Assembly: GCA_934792465.1 (NCBI GenBank)
Contig: CAKVOK010000013.1
Location: forward strand, 7,622-71,621
Source of the DNA: an uncultured Clostridia bacterium
Lineage (GTDB): Bacteria > Bacillota > Clostridia > RUG12999
Length of the DNA stretch: 64,000 bases
Reading direction: 5' to 3'
Shown: positions 35,772-44,858 of the stretch, one piece after another
Layout of the letters: each line of letters opens with the position of its first letter
Position numbering within the stretch: the first letter of the stretch is position 1
Position numbers and translations under genes: made by a program
Notes under the pieces: model-generated
The model's input: only the letters and a program-made list of their open reading frames with translations
What the model was told of the DNA's origin: nothing
Databases searched by the model: none

Positions 35772-36656
35772 TTACTTTAGATTTGCCAGTTCCATTATCT
35801 TTCTCATTTTGTGATTGACCGCCGACTTGCTGAGCGGAGGACTGAGCAGCTGACCTATCTGCGCCAAATTCAAATCCTTGTTCGCCACACGCAGCCGTGC
35901 CGTTTCTTTGAGGTTTTCCGGCAGATTTTCAATTCCTATTTTCTCTATCGCCGCCGCCTGTTTAAAAGACGCTTCTATGGTTTTGTCAAGATTGGCGTTT
36001 TCAAAATTCCATATCCTGTTACTTTTGTTGTTTACGCTCTTTTCCATATTCGTTGTAGACACCTCGATAACGGCGTCCACCGCTCCCATAAGTGCCAAAA
36101 CATCGCATATCACTTCGTTATCCTTGAAATACGTAACGTATTTGGATTTCCGCATAAGCGTCTTTGTAGGTATGTCGAATTTTTCAAACAGCTTGTTAAA
36201 CCCGAGATTTACGTTATAGTGCGACGTTACAAACTCTAAATGATAGCTTTTTTCGGGTGACATAACGCTGCCGCCGCCGATAAAAGCACCGGTTATATAT
36301 GCTCTGATACAGCAATCGTTTATAAGTGTTTCCGGGATTCGGCAGCTGACATCGCCCCACTGCACAATATCCAGTTCGTGGAGCATAATCTGTGCATCAC
36401 GCACAACAAGCTTCGTTTTTGATTCCGTCCGTATAACCTCCGTACGCAGAACGAACAATTCTTCGATTATATCTCTTAAAGTTTCGATAAGCCTTGCATT
36501 TTCCGACGAGATTCTGTATACGGCTTCATCTCCGAAAATGCTTATATTCCCGCCGAAGCTGACAACTCCGGCAAGGAATGCGTATTGGCAGCAGCGGCTC
36601 TCAAATTTCTTATTCAGCAGCGCATTTTTCGTCTGCAAGGTAAAAGACATTTTCAT
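35772..36656 (-). CDS. whiA: WhiA-type DNA-binding regulator
   Basis: About 294 residues from ATG 36656 (GGGTGAAAG upstream); a longer frame reaches back into the preceding gene and is disfavoured. The N-terminal LAGLIDADG-like domains include CCQYAFLAGVVSFGG and CCIRAYITGAFIGGG. The C-terminal HTH is LNLAQIGQLLSPPLSKSAVNHKM. WhiA proteins influence cell division and, in actinobacteria, sporulation. The usual neighbours yvcJ/yvcK are absent here; instead it sits between an SseB-like gene and dnaE. Confidence 0.92.
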   Translation of the reverse strand: MKMSFTLQTKNALLNKKFESRCCQYAFLAGVVSFGGNISIFGDEAVYRISSENARLIETLRDIIEELFVLRTEVIRTESKTKLVVRDAQIMLHELDIVQWGDVSCRIPETLINDCCIRAYITGAFIGGGSVMSPEKSYHLEFVTSHYNVNLGFNKLFEKFDIPTKTLMRKSKYVTYFKDNEVICDVLALMGAVDAVIEVSTTNMEKSVNNKSNRIWNFENANLDKTIEASFKQAAAIEKIGIENLPENLKETARLRVANKDLNLAQIGQLLSPPLSKSAVNHKMRKIMELANLK

Positions 36657-36663
36657 TTTTCTT

Positions 36664-37608
36664 TCACCCGTTTTGCTTCTGCATATCCTCTTTGAATTTA
36701 AGAACCGCTTTAACGAAGTTATCATTCAAAATCAGGTTTGCGCCTTTCGGATTTATCACAATTCCGCTGACGCCGTGCTTTGAATAGATGTCCGCAACGT
36801 CCTCAAATTTAAGCAAGAGCGCATCAAAATCCGATTCCTTATACATCATGCTGAATTCGTATCTGTCCGTAAACGCCGGCGTCCATGCGGATTTGTCGCT
36901 GCGCATAAGCTGCGGAATAAGTACATTCCCATCCTCGTCTTTCTTTGCCGGCATTATATATTTCCCCTTTGTAAGCTCATACAGCAGCTTTCCCACAAGC
37001 GCCTGCAAATCCTCATTTTTGCTGTCAAATTCACATTTCGTCAGCGCATACTGCAAATAAAATATCGCCGAACGCACCAGTTCGGGATTCAGCACCGCAT
37101 TTTCCTCCGCAGCCGTCGGATTTTCCGCAATGTCCTCCAGTACGATTGTCATAATTCCCTCGTTGAGCTTTAGCGATTTAAATCCGTAAAAATAGAAAAG
37201 CTGACAATATTTCGAGATGTTGTTTATTTCTATAACCGCCGTTTCCTCTGGAACTGCCTTTATATTTTTTTCGAGAAAATTCTTAACTCCGAGCTTGCAC
37301 ATATCAATATCGGAAAACAAAAACGGTGTTCCCGTATAGTCCACAAGCGGCATATTATTTTTGTTGAATGTCAGCGCATATATTTTGTCGAGGCCTTTCA
37401 GCTTTTTCACCGCCGCATTGTAAAACGCCTGTTTTTTCGATTCAAAAAGTTCTTTCAGCGGAAGCTTTTCTTTCGATATTTCCGCATTTTTATAAAGCAC
37501 GGCAAGCTCGTTCAATTCAAGCTCCGCAAGCTCGTCCTCGTTTTCTATATTCCCCGTAATATATTTTTCGCACAATTCGTTTAATCTTTCGTTTGTAATC
37601 TCTGTCAT
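36664..37608 (-). CDS. SseB-domain protein
   Basis: 314 residues. The C-terminal third has YIMPAKKDEDGNVLIPQLM, then AFTDRYEFSMMYKES, then GVSGIVINPKGANLILN, the pattern of the SseB N-terminal domain family. An earlier stretch (IYALTFNKNNMPLVDYTG ... FSDIDMCKLGV) resembles a second, degenerate copy. The function of SseB-like proteins is poorly known. First gene of the whiA-dnaE-rnhB operon. Confidence 0.65.
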   Translation of the reverse strand: MTEITNERLNELCEKYITGNIENEDELAELELNELAVLYKNAEISKEKLPLKELFESKKQAFYNAAVKKLKGLDKIYALTFNKNNMPLVDYTGTPFLFSDIDMCKLGVKNFLEKNIKAVPEETAVIEINNISKYCQLFYFYGFKSLKLNEGIMTIVLEDIAENPTAAEENAVLNPELVRSAIFYLQYALTKCEFDSKNEDLQALVGKLLYELTKGKYIMPAKKDEDGNVLIPQLMRSDKSAWTPAFTDRYEFSMMYKESDFDALLLKFEDVADIYSKHGVSGIVINPKGANLILNDNFVKAVLKFKEDMQKQNG

Positions 37609-37652
37609 ATGTTTTATACTTCCTCCGCATTATTCAATAATTATCTATTATA

Positions 37653-37681
37653 ATAGTATCACAAAAACCTGTTTTTGTCAA
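37653..37681 (-). promoter_or_regulatory. Promoter of the sseB-like/whiA/dnaE/rnhB operon
   Basis: Minus-strand TTGACA, 17-nt spacer, TACTAT (37653-37658), about 45 nt before the first start codon. Confidence 0.65.
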
Positions 37682-37690
37682 GAAAAAAAA

Positions 37691-37812
37691 GATGGTGCTG
37701 CAAAACGAAATTGTTTTGCAGCACCATCTTTTGGGGCTTTAGAAAAATAGTGCAGAATGGACAAACTGAGCAAAAGCAAGGCTACGTCCTTGCTTTTGCT
37801 ACAGCCCCACCA
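37691..37812 (-). repeat. Dispersed structured element, short copy, also the lysA terminator region
   Basis: In order on the minus strand: GGGGCTGTAG; a 12-bp hairpin (37771-37798); the 42-nt segment (37729-37770) identical to 20947-20988 except for position in context; and a 16-bp hairpin (37691-37728) with a T8 tail. GGGGCT can pair with AGCCCC in the shared segment, closing a small domain. It looks like an internally shortened version of the 20480-21024 element. Confidence 0.7.
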
Positions 37813-37824
37813 AAAAAAACATGA

Positions 37825-39120
37825 TTATACGTCATATCGGCTTAAATCCGCTATTGTCTGTGCCTTTACGGCAACATATGTTTTGCCGTCCTTTATCATA
37901 ACAATTGCCGGCCGGGGAATTTTATTATAATTCGATGACATGGCATAGTTGTATGCACCTGTAGTCGCAACCGCTGCTATATCTCCCCTTTTCGGTTCGG
38001 GAAGCAGCACATTCTCCTGTATTATATCGCCGCTTTCGCAGCATCTGCCGACAACGGAGCATTTAAAATCTGCCGTTTCATTTGCACGGTTGGCAAGAAA
38101 CAGCGTATATTTCGATTTATACAGCGCATATCTCGGATTGTCCGTCATGCCGCCGTCTATCGAAACATAATTTTTATATCCCGTGATTTTCTTGACAGTT
38201 CCCACGGTATAAAGCGTCATACCGGCGTCTGCCGCTATGCTTCGTCCGGGTTCCATAAGTATTTTCGGAATATCAATATTTCGTTCGGCACATTTTTTCT
38301 TTATATGCTCCGAAACGGTTTTAATATTTTCCGCAATATCGATAGTGGGGTCGTCTTCCGTATATCGCACTCCGTAACCGCCGCCGAGATTCAGCTGTTC
38401 AGCCGAAAATCCAAATTCGTTTTTCATATCCGCAATGAAATCGAGCATAATTTCGGAAGCGGCAAAAAACGTATCCGAGTCGAACACCTGCGAGCCTATA
38501 TGGCAGTGGAATCCGGCAAGCTTAACGCTTTCAAGCCCCAATGTATATTCAACTATTTCACGTGCCTGACCGGTTTCTATAGCCGTACCGAATTTGGAAT
38601 CCACCTTGCCCGTGCTTATCGCTTCATAGGTATGGGGGTCGATTCCCGGGGTCAATCTCAGCAGCACGTTTTGTACAATTCCTTTTTCGGAAGCATACAC
38701 CTCGATAGCTTTAAGCTCCTCGATATTATCGGCAACAAAATACCCGATACCGTTGTCTATGGCATACGCTATATCCTCATCCGTCTTGTTATTGCTGTGG
38801 AAATATGCGTTTTTCAAATCAACGCCGGCTTTCAGCGCCGTAAAGATTTCTCCCGACGAAACAACGTCAATGCCCATTCCCTCTTCCGTGACGATTTCAT
38901 AAATCCTTTTGAAAGAAGCTGCCTTGCTTGCATAGAGCGGCAATGCATTATCACCGAAATATTTCTTAAACGCATTAACGTATATTCTGCATTTTTCCCT
39001 GATTTTATCTTCGTCCATTATATAAAGCGGCGTTTTGTATTCTTTTGCTATCTCCACGGTATCAACACCGGCAAACGTAAGATGTCCGCTGCCGTTTATA
39101 CCTATATTATCACAAATCAC
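37825..39120 (-). CDS. lysA: Diaminopimelate decarboxylase
   Basis: 431 residues. It decarboxylates meso-diaminopimelate to lysine. YASKAASFKRIYEI holds the PLP lysine (about 65). FHCHIGSQVFD, LNLGGGYGVRY, MEPGRSI and VGRCCESGD supply PLP-phosphate and dimer-interface residues. Start GTG 39120 has AGAGGGG about 7 nt upstream, inside the dapL 3' end, so it is coupled to dapL. Last gene of the lysine operon. Confidence 0.96.
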   Translation of the reverse strand: MICDNIGINGSGHLTFAGVDTVEIAKEYKTPLYIMDEDKIREKCRIYVNAFKKYFGDNALPLYASKAASFKRIYEIVTEEGMGIDVVSSGEIFTALKAGVDLKNAYFHSNNKTDEDIAYAIDNGIGYFVADNIEELKAIEVYASEKGIVQNVLLRLTPGIDPHTYEAISTGKVDSKFGTAIETGQAREIVEYTLGLESVKLAGFHCHIGSQVFDSDTFFAASEIMLDFIADMKNEFGFSAEQLNLGGGYGVRYTEDDPTIDIAENIKTVSEHIKKKCAERNIDIPKILMEPGRSIAADAGMTLYTVGTVKKITGYKNYVSIDGGMTDNPRYALYKSKYTLFLANRANETADFKCSVVGRCCESGDIIQENVLLPEPKRGDIAAVATTGAYNYAMSSNYNKIPRPAIVMIKDGKTYVAVKAQTIADLSRYDV

Positions 39121-39122
39121 GG

Positions 39123-40295
39123 TTATTCCCCTCTCATAAGCTTTTTAAATCTTTCCATTGCCTCAATCGTATTTTCTCTGCCGCCGAACGCCGTCAGTCT
39201 GAAATATCCCTCGCCGTTCACACCGAATCCCTCGCCCGGAGTTCCGACAACCTTAATATTATTCAGCAGATAATCGAAGAAGCTCCACGAATCCATGCCG
39301 TTCGGGCATTCGAGCCAGATATAAGGCGAATTTACGCCGCCGGCAAAGTTAATATTAAGCTCTCGCATAGTGTCGGCTATTATCTTCGCATTTTCTCTGT
39401 AATAATTTATATTTTCGTCAATCTGGCGTATTCCCTCGTCCGTGAATACGGCTTCCGCTCCCTTTTGGATAATGTATGGAACACCGTTGAATTTCGTTGT
39501 CTGGCGGCGATTCCACATACGGTTAAGCTCTCCCAATGCTTTCGGAACTATTGTATATCCGCAGCGTGTTCCCGTAAAGCCCGCCGTTTTTGAAAGCGAG
39601 CAGAACTCTATCGCACATTCCTTAGCGCCCTCAATCTCATAAATCGAATGCGGAATTCCGTCCTCGGAAATAAATCTTTCATATGCGGCATCGAACAAAA
39701 TAACGGCTTCGTTCGCTATTGCATAGTCAATCCATTCTTTGAGCTGCAATTCGTTATACACCGCACCGGTCGGATTGTTCGGCGAACATAAGTAAATTAT
39801 ATCCGCATGAATTGACGGCGGCATGGGACAAAATCCGTTTTCCGCATTGGCATTCATAAATTCTATTTTTCTGCCGTTCATAATATTCGTATCGACATAC
39901 ACCGGATATACGGGGTCGGGAATCAGCACCGTATTATCCTTGTCGAACAAATCCGTAATATTGCCGAGGTCGCTTTTTGCTCCGTCGCTTATGAATATTT
40001 CGTCAATATCGAGCGAAACATCTCGTTTCGCATAATAAGCGGCAATTTTTTCACGCAGAAAATCATATCCCTGTTCCGGACCGTAGCCGTGAAACGTTTC
40101 CTTTTTGCCCATTTCCTCCACAGCATTTTTCATTGCATTGACAACGGCTTCGGCAAGCGGAAGCGTGACGTCGCCTATGCCCATACGAATAATTCCCTCG
40201 CTGCCGTTTTCCTTTGAAAATGCACTTACCCTCTTTGCAATGTCAGCAAAAAGATAACTTTCTTTAACGTTATTATAGTTTTCATTGATTTTCAT
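39123..40295 (-). CDS. dapL: LL-diaminopimelate aminotransferase
   Basis: About 390 residues from ATG 40295. It converts tetrahydrodipicolinate to LL-diaminopimelate in one step, bypassing acylated intermediates. Motifs include MGIGDVTLPLAEAV, YLCSPNNPTGAVY, FDAAYE and SLSKTAGFTGTRCGY with the PLP lysine near residue 235. The preceding RNA leader (copy B) could control translation. The dapF-dapL pairing indicates the aminotransferase variant of the DAP pathway. Confidence 0.95.
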   Translation of the reverse strand: MKINENYNNVKESYLFADIAKRVSAFSKENGSEGIIRMGIGDVTLPLAEAVVNAMKNAVEEMGKKETFHGYGPEQGYDFLREKIAAYYAKRDVSLDIDEIFISDGAKSDLGNITDLFDKDNTVLIPDPVYPVYVDTNIMNGRKIEFMNANAENGFCPMPPSIHADIIYLCSPNNPTGAVYNELQLKEWIDYAIANEAVILFDAAYERFISEDGIPHSIYEIEGAKECAIEFCSLSKTAGFTGTRCGYTIVPKALGELNRMWNRRQTTKFNGVPYIIQKGAEAVFTDEGIRQIDENINYYRENAKIIADTMRELNINFAGGVNSPYIWLECPNGMDSWSFFDYLLNNIKVVGTPGEGFGVNGEGYFRLTAFGGRENTIEAMERFKKLMRGE

Positions 40296-40377
40296 AGTAA
40301 TCTCCGTTCCGCCGCCCTGCGTCGGCATAAATAATATAATGTAAAATCTCCCATGCAGGGCAAGGAATAAGGAGATT
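40296..40377 (-). promoter_or_regulatory. Switch-like RNA leader, copy B (upstream of dapL)
   Basis: On the minus strand: AATCTCC, TTCCTTGCCCTGC, GGGAGATT, a 25-nt spacer, GCAGGGCGGCGGAA, the ribosome site GGAGATT, ATG. AATCTCC can pair with the first GGAGATT, or together with TTCC and GCCCTGC form about 18 bp with the segment including the Shine-Dalgarno. The layout is the same as at 6573-6656, with spacer sequences unrelated. Confidence 0.6.
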
Positions 40378-40383
40378 ATTATT

Positions 40384-40427
40384 GCACATCGCCGTGTCGG
40401 GCGACAGCGACGACTGTCCGGCGGTGC
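40384..40427 (-). other. GC-rich hairpin between dapF and dapL
   Basis: GCAC-CGCCG pairs with CGGCG-AT-GTGC around an inner GACAG/CTGTC stem, directly after the dapF stop. No T tract follows. It may stabilise the upstream mRNA or be a processing or pause signal. Confidence 0.4.
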
Positions 40428-40431
40428 TGTT

Positions 40432-41265
40432 TCAGAATAAAACTCCGTCGCATATAAATGCGGCAGGTCCTCTTTTAATTATATGCCCGTCGCTTTGATA
40501 TACAATCTTTAAATCTCCGCCCCGCAAATGCACCGTTATTTCCGTATCTTTTTTGCAATATCCGTTTTCAACGGCAGCCGCAACGCTTGCGCAGGCACCT
40601 GTTCCGCATGCCCATGTTTCACCGCTGCCTCGCTCCCAAACACGCATTTTCAGCGTGTTTTCGTCTATCACATGAATAAACTCCGTATTCACTCTGTCCG
40701 GGAAAAGCTTGTGATTTTCAAATATCGGACCGATTTTTTCCAAATCAAGTTCATCAACGTTTTCGACAAACACTACCGCATGTGGATTTCCGACCGACAC
40801 AGCCGTTATATTAACTGTCTTTCCGCCGACCTCGACTGGCTCATCAATGAATTTGTCTTTGTCGCTCAATACCGGTATATCTCTCGGATTCAGGCTGATT
40901 TTTCCCATATCAACGGTAACGCTCGCAATCTCGCCGTTTTTCTCTTCGAGTTTCAATATCTTAATTCCGCTCAACGTTTCGAGAGTTACCTCTTTCTTAT
41001 TCGTAAGTCCTTTTTCATATACGTATTTTCCGACGCATCGGCTTGCGTTTCCGCACATTTTCGCTTCGCTGCCGTCCGCATTGAAAATCCGCATCTTAAA
41101 ATCCGCTTTATCCGACGGGCATATCATTACAAGTCCGTCCGCTCCTATGCCGAAATGTACGTCCGACACTTTTATCGCCAGCTCCTGCGGATTTTCAACG
41201 GTTTCTTCAAAACAATTTACATATATATAGCAATTGCCTATTCCGTGCATTTTTGTAAATTTCAT
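40432..41265 (-). CDS. dapF: Diaminopimelate epimerase
   Basis: 277 residues. It epimerises LL- to meso-diaminopimelate. The two catalytic cysteines lie in MCGNASRCVG (about 73) and ACGTGACASV (about 216). FTKMHGIGNCYIYVNCF is the conserved N-terminus; FGIGADGLVMI and NADGSEA follow. Preceded by dapB with a 25-nt gap. Confidence 0.96.
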   Translation of the reverse strand: MKFTKMHGIGNCYIYVNCFEETVENPQELAIKVSDVHFGIGADGLVMICPSDKADFKMRIFNADGSEAKMCGNASRCVGKYVYEKGLTNKKEVTLETLSGIKILKLEEKNGEIASVTVDMGKISLNPRDIPVLSDKDKFIDEPVEVGGKTVNITAVSVGNPHAVVFVENVDELDLEKIGPIFENHKLFPDRVNTEFIHVIDENTLKMRVWERGSGETWACGTGACASVAAAVENGYCKKDTEITVHLRGGDLKIVYQSDGHIIKRGPAAFICDGVLF

Positions 41266-41290
41266 ATTGCTTTCCGCCTTTCAGAGAATT

Positions 41291-42031
41291 TTAATCGTTT
41301 ATCATGCTTTCCATATTATAAAGCCCGGCAGGTTTTCCCTGTAAAAATGCGGCAGCCTTGATTGCTCCCTCGGCAAAAAGCGCTCTGCTGTGCGCTTCGT
41401 GCTTCAAGGTTATCGTCTGCGTATCCGTTCCCACGATGACTTCATGTTCGCCTATGATATTTCCCATGCGCACCGCATGAATACCGATTTCCTCCGGTGT
41501 ACGCTTCGCCTGACCGTGTCTTCCGAAAACAAACTTCGTTTTTTCACGCACGCTTTTAATCGCCTCGGCAACCAAAAGTGCCGTGCCGCTCGGTGCGTCA
41601 AGCTTTCTGTTGTGGTGTTTTTCGATTATTTCTATATCCGCATACGGAAAGTTTTTCGCCGTTATTTTTGCAAGCTCGACCAGCAGAGCCACTCCGAGCG
41701 ACATATTCGCCGACAAAAATATCGGTACTTTTTTCGAAGCCGCTTTTATTAATTCAATCTCTTCCGGAGTCTGACCCGTTGAAGCAATTACCGCCGGAAT
41801 ATTATTTTCAACGGCATATTCCGTGATTTCCGCCGCCGCACTGTGATGCGAAAAATCTATTATGCAATCGGCAGCACCGCTAAAATCCGCAAGCTTTTTA
41901 TATTCATCGCCGTTCGTTTCATAGCTTATATCCGCTTTTGCGGCAACGGACGCTCCGCCGAAGCCTTCTTCCGCCAGGCGGACAACCTCTTTGCCCATTC
42001 TTCCGCCTGCTCCGTTTATTATTATCTTCAT
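41291..42031 (-). CDS. dapB: 4-hydroxy-tetrahydrodipicolinate reductase
   Basis: 246 residues. GAGGRMGKEVVRLAEE is the nucleotide-binding motif. IDFSHHSAA, ASTGQTPEE and IEKHHNRKLDAPSGTALL (catalytic HH and substrate KxDxPSGT) follow. It uses NAD(P)H to make tetrahydrodipicolinate, the substrate of DapL. It follows dapA by 17 nt. Confidence 0.96.
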   Translation of the reverse strand: MKIIINGAGGRMGKEVVRLAEEGFGGASVAAKADISYETNGDEYKKLADFSGAADCIIDFSHHSAAAEITEYAVENNIPAVIASTGQTPEEIELIKAASKKVPIFLSANMSLGVALLVELAKITAKNFPYADIEIIEKHHNRKLDAPSGTALLVAEAIKSVREKTKFVFGRHGQAKRTPEEIGIHAVRMGNIIGEHEVIVGTDTQTITLKHEAHSRALFAEGAIKAAAFLQGKPAGLYNMESMIND

Positions 42032-42048
42032 TGTAATATCCTACTTTC

Positions 42049-42933
42049 TTAAAGGTTTTGTTCTTCCATCAGCTTATACAGAACTTTCTTGTGTTCTTCT
42101 TCCATAGACGTAAGCGGCAGACGGAGATAATCCTTGCAAAATCCCATTTTTGCCATTGCGGCTTTGACCGGAATAGGATTGACTTCCGAGAACAGCGCAT
42201 TTATTAGCGGCAGATATTTAATCTGCATTTCCGCACTTTCACGAACCTTTCCGTCAAGATACATATGGCACATTTCGGACGTTTCGTGCGGCATGAGATT
42301 CGACAGTACGGATATAACGCCCGCTCCTCCGAGCGACATAATAGGAACAATCTGGTCGTCGTTTCCCGAATATATATCGAGCTTATCTCCGACAAGCGAT
42401 TTTATTTCCGCAACCTGCGAGATGTTTCCGCTCGCTTCTTTTATCGCTGCGATATTTGGGTGTTCCGCAAGTCTTGCACAGGTCTGCGGAGTAATGTTCA
42501 CACCGGTTCTCGACGGCACATTATATAAAATAACGGGTGCTGTAGAAATATCCGCCAGATATTCAAACGTCTTTATAAGTCCGCCCTGCGTTGCCTTGTT
42601 ATAATACGGCGATACGAGAAGTACACCGTCTACACCGACCTCACAGGCATATTTCGTAAGTTCTGCCGCATAAGCCGTATCGTTGCTGCCCGTTCCGCCG
42701 ATTACCGGCACTCTGCCGTTTGCAACCTCGACAACAAACTTTATTGCGGCTTTGTGTTCCTCATCCGTCAGAGTAGAACCTTCGCCCGTCGTGCCGCATA
42801 CAACTATAGCGTCTATGCCTTCGGCAATCTGCCATTCTATAAGCCTTTCAAATTCTTTATAATTTATTCCGTTTTCGTCAAGCGGTGTAATAATCGCCGT
42901 TGCAGCACCCTCAAATATTCTTCTCTTTGTCAT
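42049..42933 (-). CDS. dapA: 4-hydroxy-tetrahydrodipicolinate synthase
   Basis: 294 residues, TIM-barrel aldolase family. GTTGEGSTLTDEEH binds pyruvate carboxylate, YNVPSRTGV contains the catalytic Tyr, and AIKEASGN carries the Schiff-base Lys (about 161). First gene of the lysine operon, expressed behind the lysine riboswitch. Confidence 0.96.
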   Translation of the reverse strand: MTKRRIFEGAATAIITPLDENGINYKEFERLIEWQIAEGIDAIVVCGTTGEGSTLTDEEHKAAIKFVVEVANGRVPVIGGTGSNDTAYAAELTKYACEVGVDGVLLVSPYYNKATQGGLIKTFEYLADISTAPVILYNVPSRTGVNITPQTCARLAEHPNIAAIKEASGNISQVAEIKSLVGDKLDIYSGNDDQIVPIMSLGGAGVISVLSNLMPHETSEMCHMYLDGKVRESAEMQIKYLPLINALFSEVNPIPVKAAMAKMGFCKDYLRLPLTSMEEEHKKVLYKLMEEQNL

Positions 42934-42973
42934 AAAAAAACTCCCTTTCTATTTTTATCAAACAGTAAAGGAG

Positions 42974-43003
42974 TAAAAAAAACAGCCGTTTCATACGGCT
43001 ATC
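42974..43003 (-). terminator. Attenuator terminator of the lysine riboswitch
   Basis: Minus-strand AGCCGT/ACGGCT hairpin with a 5-nt loop followed by T8, between the aptamer and dapA. Confidence 0.85.
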
Positions 43004-43030
43004 AAAAATCATGCAGCTTCTGCACAGTCA

Positions 43031-43202
43031 AGATAGCTCTCCGCAATCAATGCGACAACAAAACAAATCTTATTTTGTTTTGCCAGCCCGGTTTCTTCGC
43101 CGAAAACCGACTTCGGCACCTGCACCTTTCGTTTTGGGAATTGCTTTGCGATTAGCCTTTTAATCCAAAATTACTTATTACAAAATGCACCTCTACCATT
43201 TG
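43031..43202 (-). promoter_or_regulatory. Lysine riboswitch (L-box)
   Basis: Minus-strand core elements GGTAGAGGTGC, GGTGCCGAAGTCGG, GGCTGGC, TTGTCGC and GGAGAGCTATC appear in order, as in lysC/dapA leaders. P1 pairs GGTAG with CTATC. Downstream hairpin TGCAG/CTGCA (about 43013-43025) and the T8 terminator give transcription control by lysine. Confidence 0.9.
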
Positions 43203-43224
43203 ATATTTAATTTTCTTTAGTCTA

Positions 43225-43253
43225 AGTATATCACTCACTCTGCAATTTGTCAA
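43225..43253 (-). promoter_or_regulatory. Promoter of the lysine operon
   Basis: Minus-strand TTGACA, 17-nt spacer, TATACT, about 25 nt before the L-box. The 43254-43418 stretch beyond it has a small CGGTTT/AAACCG hairpin and no gene. Confidence 0.8.
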
Positions 43254-43418
43254 GCATATATAATATTTTTGTGAGAATTTTATAAAAATATTATGTAAAT
43301 TTTTGCAGCTGATAGTAAAAACCACATAATCGGTTTAATAAAACCGTGAGTCGGCAGACGAATTTCGGGTATATACCCCGCCGTCGGGACAGTTTCGCCG
43401 AAAATTATGAAAAACATT

Positions 43419-43447
43419 TTGACAAATCGGAAATTTTATTGTATAAT
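43419..43447 (+). promoter_or_regulatory. Promoter of radA
   Basis: TTGACA (43419), 17-nt spacer, TATAAT (43442-43447), 44 nt before the start. Confidence 0.8.
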
Positions 43448-43490
43448 ATTATGTAGAGAAATTTTGACTGAACTTGATTGGAGTAAAGCT

Positions 43491-44858
43491 ATGGCTAAAA
43501 GCAAATCGGTTTATATGTGCCGCGAATGCGGATATACAACCGCCAAATGGATGGGCAGATGCCCGGCGTGTCAGGCATGGAACACCATGGCGGAGCAGGT
43601 GGTAACGACAAAAAAAGAAGGTCGTACATATTCCGGCGAAGCGGTTGTAAAGCAGCTTTCACAAGTTGTTACGGAAAATGAAAACAGAATAAAGACAGGC
43701 AGCTCGGAATTTGACAGAGTACTCGGCGGCGGACTCAGCGTAGGCTCGCTCGTGCTTGTGGGCGGCGACCCCGGAATCGGAAAATCCACGCTTATTTTGC
43801 AGACGGCAGCGCATTTTTCCGAACACCACAAGGTGCTTTATGTTTCCGGCGAGGAATCCGAAACGCAGATTAAACTGCGTGCGGACAGAATACACGTATG
43901 CGGAAACGACATCATGTTTTTGTGTCATACCGACATGGACGAAATAATCAGCTGCGCAAAAAACAAACAGGCGGAAATACTTATAATAGATTCTATCCAG
44001 ACAATGGAAACAGCGAATGCTTCCGGCACGGCAGGCAGCGTTTCGCAGGTTCGGGAATGCTGTATGACGCTCATGGAATACGCAAAGAAAAACAACGTTT
44101 CCGTGATAATGATAGGTCATGTGACAAAAGACGGAAATATCGCCGGCCCGAGAATACTCGAACATATGGTAGACAGTGTGCTGTATTTCGAGGGCGAACG
44201 TGTCCGCACATACAGAATGCTGCGCACCGTGAAAAACCGTTTCGGCTCTACCAACGAGGTCGGCGTATTTGAAATGACGTCCGAGGGACTTGCCGATGTG
44301 GAAAACCCGTCCGCAATGCTAATGTACGGCAGACGTGCGGACGCTCCCGGTTCTTCCGTGCTTTGCACGGTCGAGGGGACACGTGCTATAATTGCGGAAA
44401 TTCAGGCACTGGCTGTCGAAAGCGGATTTGCCGCACCAAGACGTGCCGTGACGGGAGCGGATTACAACAGGACGGTAATGCTGCTGGCGGTTGCGGAAAA
44501 ACACTTGCGTGTAAATCTCCAAAAATGCGATATTTATATAAATATCGCCGGAGGTATGAGAGTTACCGAGCCGGCGGCGGACTTACCTATCATCATATCG
44601 GTTTTGTCTGCGGTGAAAAATATGCCTGTCAAAGACGGACTTGCGGCGATGGGCGAGGTCGGTCTTACCGGAGAATTGAGATATATAGGCAATGCGGAAA
44701 AGCGAATTGCGGAGCTTTCCAAAATGGGTTTCAAAAAATGTCTGCTGCCCGCTGCCTGCAACAACGTAAAAAACATGGGTTTGGAGCTTATCTTTATAGA
44801 TAATTTGGACGAGCTTAGAAGCCTCGGAGGTGAAATTTTTGAAAAGCCTTGCCGTTAA
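43491..44858 (+). CDS. radA: DNA repair protein RadA
   Basis: 455 residues from ATG 43491 (GGAG 8 nt upstream); a longer frame begins upstream of the promoter and is not used. The N-terminal zinc finger is CRECGYTTAKWMGRCPAC. The RecA-like core has Walker A GGDPGIGKSTL and the RadA-specific KNRFGS motif. A C-terminal Lon-like domain runs from about 290 to 450. RadA helps branch migration in recombinational repair. First gene of an operon with ispE, overlapping it by 20 nt. Confidence 0.95.
   Translation: MAKSKSVYMCRECGYTTAKWMGRCPACQAWNTMAEQVVTTKKEGRTYSGEAVVKQLSQVVTENENRIKTGSSEFDRVLGGGLSVGSLVLVGGDPGIGKSTLILQTAAHFSEHHKVLYVSGEESETQIKLRADRIHVCGNDIMFLCHTDMDEIISCAKNKQAEILIIDSIQTMETANASGTAGSVSQVRECCMTLMEYAKKNNVSVIMIGHVTKDGNIAGPRILEHMVDSVLYFEGERVRTYRMLRTVKNRFGSTNEVGVFEMTSEGLADVENPSAMLMYGRRADAPGSSVLCTVEGTRAIIAEIQALAVESGFAAPRRAVTGADYNRTVMLLAVAEKHLRVNLQKCDIYINIAGGMRVTEPAADLPIIISVLSAVKNMPVKDGLAAMGEVGLTGELRYIGNAEKRIAELSKMGFKKCLLPAACNNVKNMGLELIFIDNLDELRSLGGEIFEKPCR

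Noticed and set aside
43407..43490. N-terminal extension of RadA
   Set aside because: This stretch contains the promoter -35/-10; the zinc-finger start at 43491 with its ribosome site is the normal RadA start.
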